The notes: generated from the sequence alone by a model not told the origin. 64,000 bases of DNA from Plumapathes pennacea (GCA_964036295.1 OZ038468.1:9434183-9498182); one strand, 5' to 3'. Counted from the stretch's first letter, positions 31,328-43,385 are shown. A program made the numbers and translations.

Positions 31328-32424
31328 CAGAGAAGACTTTGGTGGTGTCAGTATAATTGCAATTGGTGATTTGTTTCAACTTCAACCTGTTATGGATGGC
31401 TACATATTTAAAGACAGACAACTCAGAGTATGGGATTCTTGCTCCTAACTTGTGGCAACAGCATTTTAGAATGTTTGAACTTCAAGAGATTATGAGGCAG
31501 AAAGAAAGTAAACTGTTTGCTGAAATTTTAAACAGATTACGTGAAGGTAAACATACTCACACTGATATTTTGAAAATCAAGGAAAGATGTATCCAAGAAA
31601 ACTGTATGCATAACTACCCAATGCATATACCTCATTTGTTCATTCAAAATGCCAAGGTTAATGAGTTCAAAGATAGAGCCCACCATGCTGCTTGTGGTGA
31701 CAAGTATACCATCAAAGCACAAGATAGTGTTATAGAAGCTAACTCTGCAGAGCTTACAGATAAAATCATGAAGCAAATACCACATGACCCCAAGAAAACA
31801 AAACAAATAATTTCCAATCTTCAACTGGCAGAAGGAGAAAGAACAGAAATAGCAATAAATGTTCAAACTGAAGATGGCATGACAAGTGGTGCTGGTAATG
31901 TCATTAAAAAGATCAAACTACATCAAAGGGATAAACCATCTGGAATAATATGGGTACAATTCAACCATCCCCGGGTAGGAGAAAAAACTCGCCATGAAAA
32001 CAGAAACCTGTATGTGCAAGGCATTCAACCAACATGGACTCCAATTAAACCTATCACTATTCAATTTGCAGTAGGTAGAAATAGATCTGCTCAAGTAGTA
32101 AGAAAACAATTTCCGCTGTGCCCTGCAGCGGCAAAAACAATACACAGATCACAAGGTGATACTGAGGCTAGCATTGTTTTCAACTTTGACACTAAAAGAG
32201 CCATTCCTCATGTTCACTATGTAGGCCTAAGTAGAGTTACCACAATTGACCGTGTCACTGAGCTTTGTGAAAACAAAATAGCAGTGAGTACTTATGTGCA
32301 GATTGAAATGGAGCATTTACGAACAGAAGGGCACCTTGAGCTTTGTGTATCCCCTCTCTACAATGGGCACCAAATCCCTTTTAAGCTCTGCTTTCTTAAT
32401 GCCAGGTCATTGCAGACATATTGA
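31328..32424 (+). pseudogene. Helentron helicase, C-terminal part
   Basis: Resumes after the LINE with FGGVSIIAIGDLFQLQPVMD (motif III, GDLFQLQP). A frameshift near 31430 leads to PNLWQQHFRMFELQEIMRQK, IKERCIQENC and IPHLFIQNAKVNEFKDRAHH. LCPAAAKTIHRSQGDT (motif V-like) and HVHYVGLSRVTTIDRV (motif VI with its Arg) complete the helicase. The frame stays open into the first residues of the endonuclease (LCFLNARSLQ) and stops at 32422-32424. Confidence 0.9.
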
Positions 32425-33021
32425 TGTGCGCAATGATTTGAATTACACTACCACAGATGTTTATATTTTTACTGAAACAAGATTCTGTCTATCAGATGAT
32501 TATAGTCTGTATGGCATTGATGGATACACTCTGTTTAAAAACAACAGTCACACCAGTCTTAACACAAGGCCACATGGAGGTATAGCAATCTACAGTCACA
32601 CTGATTTCATCCCCAGGTATCCATACTGTCACAACACTAATGGCATTGAAATAACCATTGAAAGGGAATGGCCCTCCCACATGTAACCATCATAGGTGTA
32701 TATCGGTCTCCTAAAGTATCTGTGCGACAAATGTGTACAGCATTAAAAGAAATACTTGACCTGCAGCCATCTACTGCTTTTAATGTCTTTGTAAGAGTTT
32801 TCAATGTTAATTGGTTAAATGAAAGTGATGGGCTTCCTCTTAATAATCTCTTTATTAGAAACTACAATTATCGACAGTTGATTTCACATTATGCCACTGA
32901 CAACAGAACATGTATTGATCACATCTATACTAATTTTGTACCAGACCAACATGTTAAATCTCAAGTCCTGGAGACATTTTTTTCTGATCACAAGCCTCTC
33001 TGTGCATATATTGAGACCTGA
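32380..33021 (+). pseudogene. Helentron AP-type endonuclease domain, broken
   Basis: Pieces in successive frames: KLCFLNARSLQ (N-terminal Asn motif), TTDVYIFTETRFCLSDDYSL with the catalytic Glu in TET, GGIAIYSHTD, then THVTIIGVYRSPKVS and finally DNRTCIDHIYTNFVP and FFSDHKPLCAYIE with the SDH motif. The GDFN motif is altered to RVFNVN. Presence of this domain after the helicase distinguishes Helentrons from canonical Helitrons. Two frameshifts near 32420 and 32680 inactivate it. Confidence 0.85.
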
Positions 33022-33352
33022 TAACTACTGTCAAAGTAAACGATCATTGTTTCTCTGAAGAATGGTAAATAAATGTCTGTCTAGTCTGAAAAATAGTGGT
33101 AGCCTCAATAATCTATCCCTTTGTTTCTAAATTCATTCCAGTATATTTCATTTCCTTGTTAGATGTCTAACATTTAGGAAAACTTGACATTTGATAGCTT
33201 AACCATAGGAATTTGAGATCAAATGCAGTATTTTCAATAATTTATTATCAGAATATCAATCACATTCTCTTCCAGAATACCAGGGGGGGGGGGGGGACAT
33301 GTATTCCACTTAGGTTTCAAAACATCCTTAGTATCAACATAATAATAATGTA
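33022..33352. other. Short intergenic stretch with G run
   Basis: Contains a run of about 14 G at about 33283-33296, and AT-rich sequence otherwise. Confidence 0.5.
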
Positions 33353-34395
33353 GTGTATCATTCTATTTTCCATGCCCTCAGACCATTCCAGAGAAATGGA
33401 CAATCAACTCATTGGTTACGTGCACAATATATCCCAGTGAAGAAGACTGCTAAAACCTCATGGTTTGACATGAAAATACAAACAGAAACAGAAGTTGTCA
33501 GAGGGGTGTGCTTCTCAGCAACAAAACATAACCACTTCAAAAGGTTCTTTGACCAGAAGAGCCCAATCAAAATCAAGAAATTTAACATGGATACAAGAAG
33601 AAATGTGAAGAATGTGTTAATGATCTCCGGAGTTCAAATAGAATCACTTCCCAGAGTCGATTTTGAAGCAAACACAGTCCCAACCTCTGTGAACATACCC
33701 TCCATTACAGCTGTTCATATTGGTCAACTTATTGATGTTAAAGCAAATCTTGTCTACTTGTCTGGGGTCAAGAGAGCCAGTACTGCTGATGACCCCAAAA
33801 GTAAGGTGGAAGCAACACTGAGAGATCCTTTTGGCTCTATCAAAGTAACTCTCTGAGAACAGTATACCAATCAAGTGAAGGAAGGCAAAACTTATCTGTT
33901 CAAGAACTTGAGAGTAAGAAGGAACAATGACTCACCAGATTTAACTACAACAAAAGATGGATCTACAACAGCCACAGAAGTCGAAGCATTCGCTGAACCA
34001 CTGGCCACCCCAACAGACATCCCAGAGTCATTTCTGCTTATGACAACAACTGCTGAAATCCTGGGAATTAGTAAATTTACAGGCATATCGTTCCTGCCAA
34101 GCATGCAAGAAGAAGCTTCATGATGAACACACTGATGCTGTCAAATGTGGAAGTTGTGGGCTTAGGCAAAAGTCGGCAAAATGCAGCACTAATATCTACA
34201 TGCAAGCCTCGGTGAAAATTGATGATAACACCAATTTTTGATGACACGATCAAGAACCTCCTTGCGCTCAATGGAGAAGATTTGCCACAAGATGAAGAAA
34301 AGATGACTGACATTTTGCTTGATCTACCATTGGTGGGACTCACATATAACAGAAAAAGTAAAATAATTGTCACTGATATTGTGCACAAGGCTTAG
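33353..34395 (+). pseudogene. RPA-like single-strand DNA-binding protein of the Helentron
   Basis: First frame (33353-33856): VVRGVCFSATKHNHFKRFFD and KSPIKIKKFNM, then an OB-fold-like block VHIGQLIDVKANLVYLSG...ATLRDPFGSIKVTL. A TGA follows where a Trp is expected, and the same frame goes on with QYTNQVKEGKTYLFKNLRVR (33875 onward). After a frameshift near 34080 it reads YRSCQACKKKL...KCGSCGLRQKSAKC, a CX2C...CX2C zinc ribbon like that of RPA70, and ends with LALNGEDLPQDEEKMTDILL and LVGLTYNRKSKIIV, stop at 34393-34395. RPA-like proteins are known cargo of Helitrons and would protect single-stranded intermediates. Confidence 0.75.
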
Positions 34396-35555
34396 CCTGT
34401 CTTCTGCTTATGCAAAAGTTGGAATATCTACATGCAAGCCTTGGTAAAAAGGCGATAGTAACACATCTCACCTTTACATGATCAAAAAACCCTTGCACTC
34501 ATTGCCACAAAATGAAGAAAAGAGGCTTAACCCTCTTTTTTTTAAATCCACTTGGAAACACTTCAGATACATGGTTACAGTTACATACAATAAAGTTCTC
34601 CACTTAGCTTTCAACTCTTTGTGTTAGATACAGTTATGATACTTATAAAATGGTCATGTTCCAATTCAAATTACACAGTTTTGCAGAACTCCAGTTCCAG
34701 TTTGCTTGATCTCTGGTCAACAGAAATTTGCTGCAGAAGTGTTTCTTTTTTCTCTGTTAGTTCTAGTTGCACATTTTAAAATTGTTCCAGTCATCCAGTG
34801 GCATGCTCCTTACTGAAGTGAATCAAGAGCCATTTTTTGACAATTTTTACTGCCATTTTATGACAATGATTGTCAATAAACCATTCAAACTACACATGCT
34901 CCCGAATGTGTGATGTGTACCAATCTAAAGCTTACAGCATTCAGTTGAAAAGCAGTATTTGAAGGTTTACATCCTTTGTTTTAAGAATTTCTTGGGTTCC
35001 TAAACAGATTTTGCCCACCACACTGGCTCACTTGGATCTCAACCAACATAGCCCTCTTTTGCCTTAGACACATGTACCCACTGGGTACCTACTTTTTTCT
35101 AAGCAGTCTCAGCCATCACCATTCTCAATAAGGGAGACCTCATCAAGCCCCACACTCATGTGGATAAGGAATTTCTAAATCAGCAAGTTTTATTATATAT
35201 AAACATGCTAAAATGTATCTAGCTAACGGCCAATACACAAGAAGTTTGGTACGGTAGAATAACACTTATGCTGTCATTGTGTTCTTAACATCCGGCCTTT
35301 ACATTATTTTGATTCTACCTCTAATTTAAAACTTGAATGCAGCTCTGAAGGCAGGACATGTCTGCAAATCTCAGAAATGAGTTTACATGTAATGTATGCT
35401 CAGCTATTAAAGTACATACACTGAACCCATCAAAAACAGAGGGTGATATGATAGTGGACAAGTTCCCTTATTGGGTCAGGAAATGTAAGTACAAGTGAGA
35501 TAAACTCTAACAGGGCTCAAAGTTTGAGCCCTGCAAAATATTTTTAGGCAACCTG
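34396..35555. other. No gene; diverged duplicate of the RPA 3' end
   Basis: 34415-34520 repeats words of 34165-34300 (AATATCTACATGCAAGCCT, then CCACAA.ATGAAGAAAAG), a partial tandem duplication of the RPA-like end. The rest (34.6-35.5 kb) is AT-rich without recognised content; the Helentron 3' end may lie here. Confidence 0.45.
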
Positions 35556-36560
35556 GGATTTACTGACCACCTCAATAAAGTCAGCAGCTGCTCCTTTACA
35601 AGCAAAAATATACAAGGCTGCTAATAAACTGGACTGCCACCACATAAACCGCAACAAAAGTGCCAAAAACTCATCAGCTAAACCTGCTGAATATGCCACA
35701 CTTCAGGCCAAGTTCAACAAACTACTAGGAATGATGAACTTATTCAACTCCAATGTAAATTCTTGTGATAAGTATGAAGCCAACACCAAAAACACTCATG
35801 ACACAACTCCAGTGACCTTGACCACAACTGAGACGATAACAAACCTAACAACAAATAATGATAAGTATACAGAATACTATGTACTGACTGCAAAGCCACC
35901 TACATCACTGAGACTGGCAGAAACCTGAACATGAGACTTACTAAAACAAACAAGCAGTGTTTGTGAGCTTGACTGTGTTAGCACTGATGGTGAAGAGGCA
36001 GGAACACAACATCACCAGCAATGCTGAGCCCATTAAAAACCTCAACACAGAGCTGCCAACCTTGTTTCCAGAAAAAATAAAAGTATACCAAGCCCATAAG
36101 AGACATCATCGGCCAGCCAAAGATAAACACAGAGGACTGCCAGAAGCCACAACAAAAGTGCCAAACACCCATCAGCCAAACCTATTAAATATGCTACAAT
36201 TCAGCCAAGTTCAATGAGCTGCAAGCAATGATGAATTCAGTCAACTCAACTGTAAATTCTTGTGATAAGTATGAAACAGATGCAAAAACCACTGAAAACA
36301 CAACTCAGTGACCTTGACCACACTACCATACATCAAAGGCACCTCTGAGACAATAGTAAGCCTTACAATACATAGGGAACAGTATACAGAACACCTGTAC
36401 TGACTGTGAAGCCACCTACATTAGTGAAACTGGCCGACACCTGAACACAAGACTTACTGAACACAAACGAGCTAGTAGAAACAGCAACATTGAAGCAGAA
36501 TTTTGGAGCGTTAGCCTTTTCTTCAAGCAAGTAACTACTTAGTTTAACTTCATCACACAT
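35556..36560 (+). pseudogene. Two tandem remnants of a Penelope-like GIY-YIG coding end
   Basis: Copy 1 (about 35600-35940) and copy 2 (about 36090-36480) share AACAAAAGTGCCAAA, TGTAAATTCTTGTGATAAGTATGAA and GCCACCTACAT blocks. Copy 2 reads CTDCEATYISETGRHLNTRL followed by TEHKRA, a GIY-YIG end of the type found in invertebrate Penelope-like elements. Copy 1 gives the similar CTDCKATYITETGRNLNMRL. Both are frameshifted and lack the RT. They are only distantly similar to the fragment at 26.2 kb. Confidence 0.65.
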
Positions 36561-37425
36561 ACTTTAAATTGCTATTACCAGTTTCAGAACACTGTAAATC
36601 TACATCAGTAGGAGACTTTGTTTTTATCTGAAATTGTAATTTTCCTGCATCGGTTTTATATCATTAATGGCACTGCATTCCTTTTGAAACACTGGATGTG
36701 ACCAACCTTGGTACTGACACTTTTTTGTATCTGAGGGTCTTTTGTTACTTTTACATAGTTGCTATAGCTTTTATCAATTCCGACTGACAAGGATACAAAG
36801 TAAAAATAAGAGTTGATAAGCAAAGCCTTTCATTCTTTTTTTTATATTATTAAACACTTTATACTAAAACCGTAAACTGCACGGAGAAATATATTGAAAA
36901 ACTGTACACGAGTACTGTTTAACAAAAGGTCGTACAGCAAACAAATAATGTACAGTGACCGTTTTCATAACTACTTTACAAAGCGCATATAATTTTCAAC
37001 GCATGTCGTTGTCTCACGCAACAGTCGTGAGCCGTATGAAAAGCCATACCAAGTAAAAAAACGGGCTTGAAACGAAGCTTCCGTCTCTTGCAGCCTTCTA
37101 TCTATGCACGAAGCTGATATACATTCGCAAATTGGCATCAACACAGATCATTTTAACACAATTAGGGAGGGCTTACCTTTGTGGGTTCGCCAAAATATTA
37201 CACTCCGATCGACTGTGCTTGCATTCGTACAACCCTCAGCAGTCAAACCAACGAATTTCATACTGACAGAAGTAAAAAGAGACGACAACCATACTGGTTA
37301 AGATAATTCTACTTCCTGCGAGGTATTCAGCTGCTAAGAACGGCTCAAAATGGACTTACCCTGAAAACGAACGTTCTCTCCATGTGACTGGGTTGTGCCC
37401 GCGTGTTACTGGCCAGCGACAACAT
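36561..37425. other. No recognisable gene
   Basis: AT-rich, with short frames that match no known family. Confidence 0.4.
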
Positions 37426-37637
37426 AGGCAACCCAGGCTCAGGGGGCCTGGAAGCGAGTTTTCATTTTATAAGAGTTTGAATGGGGATCTAGATGGCGCA
37501 AAATAATTTAGGAAATACTCAAATAAAAGAAGTGAAACTTTGCTTTGGTGTTTATTTACCTACGAACTATCTATGGTCGCGATTACAGCGTTTTCGGGCA
37601 AAAATTCGTTTCCAGGCCCCCTGAGCCTGGGTTGCCT
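37426..37637. mobile_element. 212-bp MITE with perfect 26-bp inverted repeats
   Basis: Begins AGGCAACCCAGGCTCAGGGG and ends with the exact complement (CCCCTGAGCCTGGGTTGCCT). Similarity continues imperfectly inward to about 40 bp. No clear target duplication was found. Confidence 0.8.
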
Positions 37638-37904
37638 GTGGTTTTGATTCATACAATTTTCTGTGCGACTGTTGAAATACAGAATTTTTCAGGCTTGATT
37701 ACTGATTTCCTTTGGGTGCCGATGTTACTCCATGTAGTAATAATTTCTTCAGAAAATAAAGCTATTTTCCTCTGAGTTGTAAAGCGTCTGTTAAGTTTTA
37801 AACGATAAAAGCTAGAAAAAGTCGAATGGAAGTGGCATTTGCTCACGTCATATTATTGAGCACGGGTGTGCACAATAAAGTTATGGAGCACGCTCTTCGA
37901 CCAA

Positions 37905-38365
37905 TCAAAACGTGGCTTATATTGTGACTATGTTAAGTGTACAGGCTGTGTGTGACTATAAAGGCTCCTTTATGGACGTTGAATGTAGGTGGCCAGGAAG
38001 TGTCCATGATGCAAAAGTATTTTCAAATTCTTCCATCAATGCCAAGTTGAGAAGCAAGATATTGCCAAGTACTTTTCAGGCTCCAATTCCAGGTTGTGTC
38101 AAGATACCCAATTACCTCATTGGTGATCCAGCATATCCACTGCTTCGCCTTTCTGCATGAAAGAGTATGAAACATGCACCAGTAATAAACAAGTTATTTT
38201 CAACAACATGCTCTGTTCTGCCAGGAACCCAATTGAATGTGCTTTCGAACAACTCAAAGCAAGGTGGGCCATACTCACTACTTCCGGCTGCTTGGGAAAT
38301 ACCAACAATTATTTATGCATGTTTTGTGTTACACAATATTATGCCACTTTTCCAATTTAATTGAA
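37905..38365 (+). pseudogene. PIF/Harbinger transposase C-terminal remnant
   Basis: Reads DYKGSFMDVECRWPGSVHDA (with the D of VHDA as a DDE-fold residue) and then NYLIGDPAYPLL. After a stop and frameshift near 38140, ARNPIECAFEQLKARWAIL carries the conserved catalytic-like Glu, and a last block reads IIYACFVLHNIMP in another frame. It covers the C-terminal half of a HARBI1-like transposase. Frameshifts make it inactive. It could be related to the N-terminal remnant at the left window edge but lies 37 kb away. Confidence 0.75.
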
Positions 38366-39105
38366 ACTAAATAAGTTTAAATAATATCCAGAATAATAAT
38401 TATACTGTATTTAGTACATGGTTATTACTCGCCTTATTACTGCATGACTTGTAAAAATACACAGTTGTACAGTACTACTCACTGAACTACTGCACATTTA
38501 TTTAGGTTTGAAAACTACATTTTTACTGTAGTTCAAATGATGCCTTTTTTCAATCTTTCTTTTATTTTTCACATCTAAAGATAATTTTTAGTGTGTGCTA
38601 TTGTACATTTATTTAAAATATAAAAAAAATAAATAATAAATATCATTTATTTAAAGTCGAAGCATTAGGGAGTGGTTGCCCATTCTCCCAAGCCAGAGGC
38701 TCATGTTTCAATTTAGAGATTGCAGAGATGCAAAGATTGGAAGACTCCCACTTGACAGGTCTGAAATTTCAGAGAGCGTGCCAATATCTGCAAACAACTG
38801 TGCACTTACCTTCAGACATCCTTTCTCATGTATACCAAAGTGCAAATTAGCCATCGCCAAACAATGTGGACCCTGGTCCATACACTTTGAAGTGCAAAAT
38901 TCTCTCCCTGAGTCTTGTAGATGAGACAGCTGTCAGTTACTGTAGTTATAACAAAAAGGCCTGATGTCAATAAAAGCTCTGATTTTCTTAAAAAATTCAT
39001 ACAAACAAGTTCAATGTGATGGTAATCATTGGTGTGCAAGTTTAATGTTTGAAAATTCTAACAAAATAACACGAGTCCACAGGAAAAGTGTTATTTGTGG
39101 GTATT
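38366..39105. other. No recognisable gene
   Basis: AT-rich to 38660, then a more balanced stretch with no recognised protein. Confidence 0.4.
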
Positions 39106-39166
39106 TCAAACATTACGAGCACTATCTCTATATAATAATACGCTAAGCAACCGCTGAGCGCGGCTC

Positions 39167-39190
39167 ATGTGTGTGTGTGTGTGTGTGTGT
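39167..39190. repeat. (GT)n microsatellite
   Basis: About twelve GT units. Confidence 0.9.
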
Positions 39191-39194
39191 AACA

Positions 39195-39405
39195 AATTGA
39201 TATAATTTCGATTGGTGACGTAACAAATTAAACCGGTAATTAGATAATGTGTTTGAATTTCTGATGCAACAGTAATGCTCGCGTAGTCGTTAGTCATAAT
39301 TACCATATCGTCAATTCGAATTGAATCGCCGGGAAAAGCAAGCCAGAAATCTTCTCGACCGTTGCCTTTCAACCAAGCCCATGGGACGCGAATACTGAAG
39401 GTGAG
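39195..39405 (-). other. Possible exon or captured coding piece, unknown family
   Basis: The minus strand reads VPWAWLKGNGREDFWLAFPG followed by DSIRIDDMVIMTNDYASI without a stop, preceded by an acceptor-like TTCAG near 39402. The composition looks protein-like, but I recognise no family and no partner exon was found. Confidence 0.2.
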
Positions 39406-39474
39406 AATTCCGTTTGAGTTTAGAAAAAGAATTTCAGAGTGTCAAGTGACTGGATGTTGGGCTGATGCTGCGGC

Positions 39475-39755
39475 ATGTTCAAAAAACGGGAAGATTTTGA
39501 TTCGGACGATCGGTGGTTCGACAAGTCGAGTATGATCGAGTGGTACATGCACTACAGGGACGTTTGTACTTTGACGCGGTAAACTGCGTTTGAGATGCTC
39601 GAAATTGAGTTCGAGATGCTCAAAATGGAATTCAAAAAGGAAAAAAAAAAGACAGAAAGAGTTCCGAAAAACGGGGAGATTTTGAACACAGTATAGTGCG
39701 TTCGAGATGCTCAAAATGGAATTCAAACAGGAAAAAAAAGACAGATAAAACATTA
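39475..39755. repeat. Imperfect tandem repeat
   Basis: The words AAAAACGGG(G)A(A/G)GATTTTGA and TTCGAGATGCTCAAAATGGAATTCAAA recur twice each, at about 39480-39655 and 39660-39745. Confidence 0.6.
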
Positions 39756-42700
39756 GGAAAAAAGAAATTCGATCCCCGCATTTTACAGGGGTCCCGCTAG
39801 TTAATTATTAATTGAATAGGCAAACTAATGATTACTAGTTAATAGTATGGATGCAAAAATAAACAAGGTGAAGGAAGCCATTCAAAAGCAAAACCAACAG
39901 TCAATCAATGTCAAAAGCAAGACTTTTTATTGGATACTAAATTTTCAGGCCGTGGAAATTTGCATAATGCAAAACTCAAGTCAAAGAGGATCACTGGTTT
40001 GAATAGCCTTGTATGAAAGACTGAGTTTACCCTGAGCTTTGCTATGGAACATGTTATGGATGAAAGTCACCGAACAGCAAAACCATAAACATCATAACTG
40101 GCTGCCGACAATCACCGAAAAGAAGAGAAACCCAAGTTACAGCAGGTTTATCCAGTTATAATTACTTAGCAAAGATTAAGAAACCGTAGTCTATAACCGT
40201 ATATTATATTCGTATCATAAAGCCTTCAGTCATAAAGTTCTGCAGAGACGATCAACACACTCGCGAACATTGGTTGAGCAGCTAAACTTTCACAATAAAG
40301 CCTTTTAGCAGAAGAAACTGGAGAAATCAACTTACAAAGTTTACTGATCACGACCTGTTGATGATCTCTTGAAGTTCCAGAATCTTCCCATTGTGGATGG
40401 CTTGGCACTTTACTGATCTCCAAATATAACTTAATTTCGGGCTCATAGATTCCACTTTCATTTGATGTTAATTCCGCTCTCCTGCAAATTTCTTACAGGC
40501 ATTTTCGTCCATGTTTCAGAGTCGATTTCCTCCATTGAAATTTCCCAGTTTAAACTTTTATGGCTGCTTTGTTTATTTTTTGGGAATCACACTCTCACTC
40601 CTGGCGACCATTTTTTCTCAATGCAAAAGTTAAGCTTGCAACTTGCTTGTACAACTGTCATGGCAACGAAGTGTGCAAAATCAATGAATCAGTGCAATTA
40701 ACTCTGATTAACTACTTTTGCACATCTGATTAACCTTTTTGCACACTTGCACACCAATTTAAATAACACCTCTGTTCTAAGCCAATCAGAATTGAGTATT
40801 TTTGCATCTATATTATTAGTATAGAAAATACAGTATGACCTTTGAGGTCACAATAAATACAAGGAACACCTCAATTTATCTTAGGGTGTGACAAAAAATA
40901 ATTTGGCAGGGTAAGCGGTGGGGAAGATATAACTCACTAGTAAGTTTAGCTTGTCCAGATTGTTCAAACAGCTTTCTCCTGAGGAAGTTGTTGGGAAAAT
41001 CTACATGTACCTGTGGGAAAGTCTCAGTAGCCCCTGGTTACATTAAATTAAAATGCTATTACCAGTAATATTACTTACCACATTATTCCAAATGCCTCCT
41101 TGCATGCTTTAGTGATCTGGAATAAGAAGGATATAGTTTGACGACACAAAAGTAGCTGTGCTATGAAAATCCCAGTTTGGAATAACCATGCCACTTCCTT
41201 TAATCAACTCAAAACCATACATGTAAGATCAAGAAACACTGCCAGCTATAAGTCAAATAGAAACAATGTAGAAGCTTTAATGATACATATCCACACTATA
41301 ACCTATCAATACAGTACTGCATTGTCTGAGCAAACAACTGTTTTATAGGTATTTATAATATATTGTAGTCATTAGGAAGTCTGGCAAGTTTTTACTACCC
41401 AAAGAGCAAGCTGAGCATGCAAAATATTGAACTGTACTGATCAGTGCATTATTATCACCTCATCAGTATTACTTCCTGGGAGGGAGAGAGCTTGTACTGT
41501 ACGTACATTTGGTACAGGGTTAAACTCCCAAGTATGATTACTGTCAAGCCCATCGACCAGAAATTAGATATTTCATTTCATAAAATCTGTTGTGATGCAG
41601 AGATTTCCGCCACTGAGAAATGTTGTACATATCTAAACACATGTAATTTACGACATCTGTTTACGTGTTAACATCAGCCATTCACGCATGACTGAGAAAT
41701 TTGATGAGCCTTTGATGTTTGCAGTGTGTTCTCTCAAGTTCCCAAAAGAACATTCACTTTAGCAACTTTAAAACTGCTTCCAGGCAACAGCTCAATCAAT
41801 TATCTCACTTCAATCAATGTCTGCCATTGTTTACATTTTCTTGATTCTGTTTCCTCATGTTCTTTGGTCTTGTTTCGGGCATAGATGACGTCATGATGTT
41901 GTCACATGGACTGGGAGGGCAGTCTCGACATCAACTCGAAACTTTTCCTATTCCGGAATAGGAATACACAGAATACAAGTGCCCAAAAGAACAGACTTTG
42001 CGCTACTCCGAAAACAGAATTGCTGACGTGACAGAATACGGCCAAAAATACCAAAAGAACACAATTACCGGCTATTCTGTCTTTTCCAAATAAACCGCTA
42101 TTCCGTCTATTCTGCTTTCGGGAGCAGAATGAACGTGTATTCCGTTCATTCTGGAATCAGAATACCGTTTGTCACGGAATAGGAACAGAAGGAACAGTCC
42201 CTTAGTCGCCATCAAACGGGATGTGATTGATTTTCAGGTGGACTATTAATTCATTGTCAATGTAACATTCCGACAGTTAAAAGTACACGTTACACGTAAA
42301 CAGAATGGCTTTGTTTTTTCTGCGGACGAAACGTTTAAATATAAACGATACAAAACGCAATAAGAAAAAAACAATAGCACCAAGAAAATGGGTTCAGTGT
42401 GAACATGAAGAAGTTATTAAAACACTTTTGAGCTCTCAGTGGACAGAAAGTGCGAGCTTCTACAGTAGATGAAATGGGTTTTTTTCTCTTACCTTGATGT
42501 CATAGCGAATGCTCCCTCCTCAGATAGCAAGTTCAATCAGGTCCTGCAAGGACTTGAGAAAACTAGACATTGACAAAGCTGCAAACGAATGGCACAACAG
42601 CTAGTTTTTCGCCATTTTATCTGGAAGAAAAACATCTGCCTCACTTTCAGAATAGCAAACTGACGCTCCCCACTCCGGGTAATGTAAATTTCCTCTTTTA

Positions 42701-42893
42701 AACTAAAAAATCCCAGGTTAATTCCTTTTATACTTACAAATACAAATATAAAGATCCTTTTAAAACCTCCGAAATGGGGAAAACACCAGAAAATGACATT
42801 TCGCTCTAGTAAATGCACAGTTAGCTACCCACCTATCCCCCCACGACATTCAACAACATTGAAGCCCGCGCAGGTTCATGGGAAATTTTAAAC
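39756..42893. other. No recognisable gene; imperfect palindromic stretch near its right end
   Basis: Nothing coding was recognised. At 41935-42200 many imperfect inverted copies of ATTCCGGAATAG and TATTCTG-like words occur, compatible with a decayed palindromic element. 42250-42890 has no recognised content apart from an upstream region for the SLU7 copy. Confidence 0.4.
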
Positions 42894-43104
42894 ATGGCGG
42901 TGACAAGTGAAAGTCAGAAGAAGAGTCGCTCTTTGGATCAGGATTGGCGAAAGGAAAAAGAGCTGTGAGAAACGAGGAAAGCTGGAACAGCACCAGCACT
43001 CACTGATTAGGAGGTAAAGTAATACTTTTTTCTTGATGCTCCCGGAATATTTATTTCGTAGCTGTAATATGCAAGTTTCAAGAGCAAACGTTGATCCTTC
43101 TTTG

Positions 43105-43385
43105 AGGAGGCAGTGTGGCCGAGATTTTAGGACGCCGGACTTGAAATCCGGAGGTCTCAGGTTCACGTTCCGGTCTGACCACAGCTGAATTTGCAACACG
43201 GTAGCCCTGGGTTCAAATCCTCGGCCACACTATGTAAATAGCCAATTGGTAATTAGCCTCCGACCAGTTGGGATTCTTAATGAATTTGCGTTCAGTTTAT
43301 GATATTTCGTTTCCGCATTTCAAGTCTCCCCAATTAGCACGGCAGTGCTAAATACATTGAGAATTGAATAAAGTGATTTTTTACT
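43105..43385 (+). mobile_element. tRNA-Ser-derived SINE in the first SLU7 intron
   Basis: The head (about 43105-43184) resembles tRNA-Ser(UGA): A box TGGCCGAGATTTTAGG, anticodon arm CCGGACTTGAAATCCGG with loop CTTGAAA, and a decayed B box GGTTCACGTTCC. A second B-box-like GGTTCAAATCC follows at about 43210 and ends with CTCGGCCACAC, complementary to the head's GTGTGGCCGAG. The body continues to TTGAATAAAGTGATTTTTT. Degenerate B box and the body exclude a functional tRNA gene. Confidence 0.8.

Larger units (their letters stand above)
18182..34395 (+). mobile_element. Helentron (Helitron2-type) split by five later insertions
   Basis: Coding pieces in one orientation and correct order define the element: a 2A-like motif (18182), an OTU protease domain (18250-18840), a cysteine-rich region (about 19000-20760), a Rep HUH region (24493-26200), an SF1-type helicase (27066-27544, resuming at 31320-32350), an AP-type endonuclease (32380-33021) and an RPA-like single-strand-binding module (33353-34395). 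Removing the five insertions leaves about 7.3 kb, a normal size for an autonomous Helentron. Every module has stops or frameshifts, so it is inactive. The true 5' and 3' ends could not be fixed; limits given are those of recognisable coding sequence. Confidence 0.85.

Noticed and set aside
43105-43190. Functional tRNA-Ser gene
   Set aside because: B box is degenerate, acceptor stem pairs poorly and a SINE body follows.
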